From Stutzerimonas stutzeri (GTDB lineage: Bacteria > Pseudomonadota > Gammaproteobacteria > Pseudomonadales > Pseudomonadaceae): a stretch of 64,000 nucleotides of DNA. The stretch spans positions 1-64,000 of the forward strand of contig DDKB01000019.1 in assembly GCA_002339675.1 (NCBI GenBank). Direction: 5' to 3'. The position numbers and the translations under genes were made by a program. Positions 59,870 through 64,000 of the stretch are shown piece after piece (positions within the stretch are counted from its first letter, which is position 1; each line of letters opens with the position of its first letter). The notes beneath the pieces were generated by a model. That model worked only from the letters and a program-made list of their open reading frames with translations, was not told where the DNA came from and did no database searches.

Positions 59870-62115
59870 GCAGAACCCAAGACATGCGACGCCCGGCGGC
59901 GCCGAGGGTCGCGCGCCTGGTGGTTGTCGGTCTGGGGCTGATTGGGGCCTCGTTCGCCAAGGGAATGCGTGAGAGCGGCTGCTGCGGCGAGGTGGTCGGT
60001 TTCGACCTCGATGCCCGGTCGCGTGAGCTCGCGGTCGAATTGGGAATCGTGGATCGCTGCGCCGACAGTCTCGTGCACGCGTGTCAGGGCGCCGATGTCA
60101 TCCAGCTGGCGGTCCCGATCCTGGCGATGGAACGTCTGCTCGCCGAACTGGCGGAAATCGACCTGGGCGAGGCGGTATTGACCGATGTGGGCAGTGCCAA
60201 GGGCAACGTGGTGCGCCGTGCGCGCGAGGTGTTCGGTCAGATGCCGGTGCGGTTCGTGCCGGGGCATCCGATAGCCGGCTCCGAACAGAGCGGCGTCACT
60301 GCTGCCAAAAGCACGCTTTTCCGGCGGCATAAGGTGATCCTCACGCCCCTGGCCGATACCGATCCGGCCGCCCTGGCGCTGGTGGGCGACCTCTGGCAGA
60401 CCCTGGGCGCCGATGTCGAACACATGGATGTCCAGCACCACGATGAGGTGCTTGCCGCGACCAGCCACCTCCCGCACCTGCTGGCGTTCGGGTTGGTCGA
60501 TTCGCTGGCCAAGCGCAACGAGAACCTGGAGATATTCCGTTACGCGGCGGGCGGCTTTCGCGATTTTACCCGCATCGCGGGCAGCGATCCGGTGATGTGG
60601 CACGACATCTTCCTCGCCAACCGCGGCGCAGTGCTGCAGACACTGGACGATTTTCGTGCCGACCTCGACGCATTGCGCGCCGCGGTCGATGAAGGAGACG
60701 GGCACACCCTGCTGGGCGTGTTTACACGCGCCCGGGCGGCCCGCGAACATTTCAGCAAAATACTGGCTCGCAGAGCCTATGTGGACGTTATGCATTCCAA
60801 AGACCTGATCTTCCTCGCCGAACCCGGTGGCAGCCTCAGCGGACATTTGCGCGTACCCGGCGACAAGTCCATCTCCCATCGCTCGATCATGCTCGGCTCA
60901 CTGGCCGAGGGCACGACTGAAGTTGATGGTTTCCTCGAGGGCGAGGATGCGCTGGCGACCATCCAGGCATTTCGTGACATGGGCGTCGTGATCGAGGGCC
61001 CCAACCAGGGGCGTGTCACGGTGCATGGCGTCGGCCTGCACGGGTTGAAGCCGCCGCCAGGTCCGATCTACCTGGGTAACTCCGGGACCTCGATGCGCTT
61101 GCTTGCCGGCTTGCTGGCGGCACAGCCGTTCGACACGACGCTGACCGGCGACGCCTCGCTGTCCAAGCGCCCTATGAACCGCGTCGCCAAGCCTCTGCGC
61201 GAGATGGGCGCGGTGATCGAGACGGCTGCCGAGGGGCGCCCGCCGCTGACGATTCGCGGCGGTCAGAAGCTGTCCGGCATGCACTACGACATGCCGATGG
61301 CCAGTGCCCAGGTCAAGTCCTGCCTGTTGCTGGCCGGGTTATATGCAGCGGAAAAGACCTCAGTCAGCGAGCCTGCGCCGACCCGGGATCACACCGAGAG
61401 GATGTTGCAGGGCTTTGGCTATCCGGTTCGGGTGGACGGCAACACCGCAACGGTCGAGTCCGGCCACGGTCTGCGCGCCACCCAGATCGAGGTTCCGGCT
61501 GACATTTCGTCATCGGCATTCTTTATGGTCGCCGCCAGCATCGCGCCCGGCTCGGACATCACCCTCGAGCACGTCGGTGTGAACCCGACCCGCACCGGTG
61601 TCATCGATATCCTCAGGCTGATGGGTGCCAATATCGAACTGAACAACCAGCGCGAAGTGGGCGGCGAGCCGGTCGCCGATATCCGCGTCCGTGCCGCTCA
61701 GCTCCGCGGCATCGATATCCCCGAGCACCTGGTGCCGCTGGCGATTGACGAATTCCCGGTGCTGTTCGTCGCCGCGAGCTGCGCCGAAGGTCGCACCACG
61801 TTGCGCGGTGCCGAGGAGCTGCGGGTCAAGGAGTCCGATCGCATCCAGGTCATGGCCGACGGGCTCCAGGCGCTTGGTGTCGATGCGACGCCGACGGCCG
61901 ACGGTATCGTCATCGAAGGTGGCACTGCGCTGGGTGGTGGCGAGGTTTGGGCGCATGGCGATCATCGGATCGCGATGTCCTTCAGCGTCGCCGCGCTGCG
62001 GGCTACCGCACCGATTCGCATCCATGATTGCGCCAACGTGGCCACCTCGTTCCCGAACTTCCTGGCACTGGCCGAGCGTGCCGGCATGCGCGTGGCCGTG
62101 GAGGACAACTCATGA
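59866..62115 (+). CDS. tyrA/aroA: TyrA-AroA fusion: prephenate (cyclohexadienyl) dehydrogenase and EPSP synthase
   Basis: One chain of 749 residues carries two enzymes. The N-terminal part (ARLVVVGLGLIGASFAKGMRE, a Rossmann motif, then DVGSAKGNVV and GHPIAGSEQSGV) is a prephenate/arogenate dehydrogenase for tyrosine. From about residue 320 (GGSLSGHLRVPGDKSISHRSIMLG, LGNSGTSMRLLAG, ELRVKESDRI) it is EPSP synthase of the shikimate pathway, the target of glyphosate. The fusion is known in Pseudomonas. TTG 59866 overlaps the hisC stop; ATG 59884 would be 6 residues shorter and is equally possible, as neither has a clear binding site. It overlaps cmk by 4 bases. Confidence 0.95.
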   Translation: MSRTQDMRRPAAPRVARLVVVGLGLIGASFAKGMRESGCCGEVVGFDLDARSRELAVELGIVDRCADSLVHACQGADVIQLAVPILAMERLLAELAEIDLGEAVLTDVGSAKGNVVRRAREVFGQMPVRFVPGHPIAGSEQSGVTAAKSTLFRRHKVILTPLADTDPAALALVGDLWQTLGADVEHMDVQHHDEVLAATSHLPHLLAFGLVDSLAKRNENLEIFRYAAGGFRDFTRIAGSDPVMWHDIFLANRGAVLQTLDDFRADLDALRAAVDEGDGHTLLGVFTRARAAREHFSKILARRAYVDVMHSKDLIFLAEPGGSLSGHLRVPGDKSISHRSIMLGSLAEGTTEVDGFLEGEDALATIQAFRDMGVVIEGPNQGRVTVHGVGLHGLKPPPGPIYLGNSGTSMRLLAGLLAAQPFDTTLTGDASLSKRPMNRVAKPLREMGAVIETAAEGRPPLTIRGGQKLSGMHYDMPMASAQVKSCLLLAGLYAAEKTSVSEPAPTRDHTERMLQGFGYPVRVDGNTATVESGHGLRATQIEVPADISSSAFFMVAASIAPGSDITLEHVGVNPTRTGVIDILRLMGANIELNNQREVGGEPVADIRVRAAQLRGIDIPEHLVPLAIDEFPVLFVAASCAEGRTTLRGAEELRVKESDRIQVMADGLQALGVDATPTADGIVIEGGTALGGGEVWAHGDHRIAMSFSVAALRATAPIRIHDCANVATSFPNFLALAERAGMRVAVEDNS

Positions 62116-62798
62116 TCAGGCAGATCCCGGTCATCACCATTGACGGCCCGAGCGGCTCCGGCAAAGGCACCGTGGCGGCGCTGCTGGCGGCAAAGCTGGG
62201 ATGGAATTTCCTCGACTCTGGCGCGCTGTACCGCCTGCTCGCCTTTGCGGCGCGCAACCACGGCGTCGACCTCACCAACGAAGAGGCCCTCAAGCTGCTG
62301 GCCGCGCATCTCGATGTGCAATTCGGCGCATCCCAGGGGGCGGAAGGCATGCAGATCGTCCTGGAGGGCGAGGATGTCACTCAGGCCATTCGCAACGAAC
62401 AGGTCGGCGCTGGAGCCTCTCAGGTCGCGGCCTTGCCAGCCGTCCGTGAGGCTCTGCTGCAGCGGCAGAAAGCCTTTCGCGAGGCGCCCGGGCTGGTGGC
62501 GGACGGCCGCGACATGGGCACCGTGGTGTTTCCCGACGCGCCGCTGAAGGTATTTCTCACCGCCAGCGCGGAAGAGCGGGCCCGCCGCCGTTACCTGCAG
62601 TTGAAGAGCAAGGGTGATGATGTTAATCTCGCGAGTCTTCTCGATGAGATACGGGCGCGCGATGAGCGTGACACCGGACGCGAAGTGGCTCCCTTGAAGC
62701 CGGCAGACGATGCGGTTCAGCTCGATTCCACCGATCTTTCGATCGAGCAGGTGCTAGGACAGATTCTGAGCGAGGTCGCCAAGCGCGATTTCGCCTGA
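62112..62798 (+). CDS. cmk: cytidylate kinase
   Basis: The 228-residue CMP kinase phosphorylates CMP and dCMP for nucleotide supply. It has the P-loop DGPSGSGKGT at residues about 10-19, LDSGALYRLLA, VADGRDMGTVVFPDAPLKVFLTAS and ARDERDTGREVAPLKPADDAVQLDST. ATG 62112 overlaps the preceding TGA. cmk before rpsA is a conserved order. Confidence 0.97.
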   Translation: MIRQIPVITIDGPSGSGKGTVAALLAAKLGWNFLDSGALYRLLAFAARNHGVDLTNEEALKLLAAHLDVQFGASQGAEGMQIVLEGEDVTQAIRNEQVGAGASQVAALPAVREALLQRQKAFREAPGLVADGRDMGTVVFPDAPLKVFLTASAEERARRRYLQLKSKGDDVNLASLLDEIRARDERDTGREVAPLKPADDAVQLDSTDLSIEQVLGQILSEVAKRDFA

Positions 62799-62857
62799 AG
62801 AGCGACCGCCGCGAGGCGGCCTGACGGTTTCTCGAGTTCGAGAGCTGTTAACAAGGA

Positions 62858-62898
62858 GGCATGTGGGAGACCAGATCTAGTCCCGCAGGCCTTTTTTT
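62858..62898 (+). terminator. terminator or attenuator between cmk and rpsA
   Basis: GCATGTGGGA and TCCCGCAGGC pair nearly throughout around a loop of about 11 bases, followed by seven T. rpsA begins 74 bases later. A GGGCG/CGCCC hairpin close to the rpsA start (62937-62952) could take part in S1 autocontrol. Confidence 0.65.
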
Positions 62899-62971
62899 AT
62901 ATGAATGAACCCACTTCTATCTGGGATGTGGAGATTGGGCGGATCCTCGCCCGAAAACAGCAGGAATAAAC

Positions 62972-64000
62972 ATGAGCGAAAGCTTTGCAGAACTTTTTGA
63001 AGAAAGCCTAAAAACCCTCGACATGCAGCCGGGTGCGATCATCACCGGCATCGTGGTCGACATCGACGGTGACTGGGTCACTGTTCATGCCGGTCTGAAG
63101 TCCGAGGGCGTCATCCCGGTCGAGCAGTTCTACAACGAGCAGGGCGAGCTGACCATCAGCGTGGGTGACGAAGTTCACGTTGCGCTGGACGCGGTTGAAG
63201 ATGGCTTCGGTGAAACCAAGCTGTCCCGCGAAAAAGCCAAGCGTGCAGAGTGCTGGATTGTTCTGGAAGCGGCTTTCGCAGCTGAGGAAGTGGTCAAGGG
63301 CGTTATCAACGGTAAGGTTAAGGGCGGCTTCACGGTCGACGTTAACGGCATCCGTGCGTTCCTGCCAGGTTCCCTGGTTGATGTCCGTCCAGTGCGTGAT
63401 ACCACTCACCTGGAAGGCAAGGAACTCGAATTCAAGGTCATCAAGCTCGACCAGAAGCGCAACAACGTTGTCGTTTCCCGTCGTAGCGTCCTGGAAGCTG
63501 AGAACAGCGCCGAGCGCGAAGCGCTGCTGGAATCGCTGCAGGAAGGCCAGCAGGTCAAGGGTATCGTCAAGAACCTCACCGACTACGGCGCGTTCGTCGA
63601 CCTGGGCGGCGTGGACGGCCTGCTGCACATCACCGACATGGCCTGGAAGCGCATCAAGCATCCGTCGGAAATCGTCAACGTTGGCGACGAGATCGACGTC
63701 AAGGTGCTGAAGTTCGACCGCGAGCGCAACCGCGTATCGCTGGGTCTGAAGCAGCTGGGCGAAGACCCATGGGTTGCCATCAAGGCTCGCTACCCGGAAA
63801 ACACCCGCGTCATGGCTCGCGTTACCAACCTGACCGACTACGGCTGCTTCGCCGAGCTGGAAGAGGGCGTCGAAGGCCTGGTACACGTGTCCGAAATGGA
63901 CTGGACCAACAAGAACATCCACCCGTCGAAGGTCGTTCAGGTCGGCGACGAAGTGGAAGTCATGGTTCTGGACATCGACGAAGAGCGTCGTCGTATCTCC
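62972..64000 (+). CDS. rpsA: 30S ribosomal protein S1 (3' end beyond window)
   Basis: The first 343 codons are present and the window ends in frame. It starts MSESFAELFEESLKTLDMQPG, followed by S1 (OB-fold) RNA-binding repeats: GAIITGIVVDIDGDWVTVHAGLKSEGVIP, VKGVINGKVKGGFTVDVNGIRAFLPGS, VKGIVKNLTDYGAFVDLGGVDGLLHITDMAWKRIKHPSE, and VMARVTNLTDYGCFAELEEGVEGLVHVSEMDW. S1 brings mRNA to the ribosome and represses its own translation. The weak binding site AGGAATAA is normal for rpsA. Confidence 0.98.
   Translation, partial: MSESFAELFEESLKTLDMQPGAIITGIVVDIDGDWVTVHAGLKSEGVIPVEQFYNEQGELTISVGDEVHVALDAVEDGFGETKLSREKAKRAECWIVLEAAFAAEEVVKGVINGKVKGGFTVDVNGIRAFLPGSLVDVRPVRDTTHLEGKELEFKVIKLDQKRNNVVVSRRSVLEAENSAEREALLESLQEGQQVKGIVKNLTDYGAFVDLGGVDGLLHITDMAWKRIKHPSEIVNVGDEIDVKVLKFDRERNRVSLGLKQLGEDPWVAIKARYPENTRVMARVTNLTDYGCFAELEEGVEGLVHVSEMDWTNKNIHPSKVVQVGDEVEVMVLDIDEERRRIS

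Noticed and set aside
59590..60879. 429-residue minus-strand frame opposite hisC/tyrA
   Set aside because: Antisense artefact of two well-supported genes.

Overview
The window comes from a Pseudomonadaceae chromosome, most likely a Pseudomonas or Stutzerimonas species; this is inferred from gene order and protein sequence and was not checked by search. Two blocks of housekeeping genes flank a large integrated island. The left block is thrS-infC-rpmI-rplT-pheS-pheT-ihfA-merR-like-tRNA-Pro(GGG), for translation factors and IHF. The right block is mtnA-gyrA-serC-pheA-hisC-tyrA/aroA-cmk-rpsA, for methionine salvage, DNA gyrase, serine and aromatic amino acid synthesis, CMP kinase and ribosomal protein S1. 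The fused tyrA-aroA gene in this order is typical of Pseudomonas.

The island is about 43.2 kb. It is bounded by a 49-bp direct repeat: the 3' part of the tRNA-Pro gene (7859-7907) and a second copy at 51087-51135. A tyrosine recombinase gene lies at the right end (49496-50899). Tandem TTTTACCCCAC repeats near both ends look like integrase arm-type sites. Just outside the right end are a frameshifted integrase remnant and a second set of tandem repeats, so the same tRNA has been used before. The first 125 bases of the window may be the end of another element inserted in a tRNA-Val gene.

The left part of the island (about 8-16.3 kb) holds mobility and maintenance genes. These are an IS5-type transposase relic, an AT-rich gene with a ribbon-helix-helix-like tail, an AlpA-like regulator, a YfjJ/inovirus Gp2-type replication protein, a Phd/RelE-type toxin-antitoxin pair, a RadC-like JAMM protein, a Gp3-like protein, a YqaJ-type exonuclease, a DUF932 protein and a zinc-ribbon/glycine-zipper protein.

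The middle (about 16.5-44.6 kb) is a defence island. In order it carries a PD-(D/E)XK-like protein with a CoiA-like protein, a BREX operon (BrxA-position protein, BrxB, BrxC, PglX, PglZ, BrxL), an AbpA/AbpB-like nuclease-helicase pair, and two overlapping DUF262 (GmrSD-type) genes. Three extra genes sit inside BREX between pglX and pglZ: a SUKH/SMI1 protein, an HNH-like nuclease with membrane segments, and a coiled-coil protein with a C-terminal membrane anchor. I do not recognise this set as a named system, and it is the best candidate here for something undescribed. The right part of the island has a degenerate IS1182-type element, a DUF4145/Sel1/SEC-C protein, a 180-bp MITE-like element with the same terminal repeats, a CopG/ParE-type toxin-antitoxin pair and the integrase.
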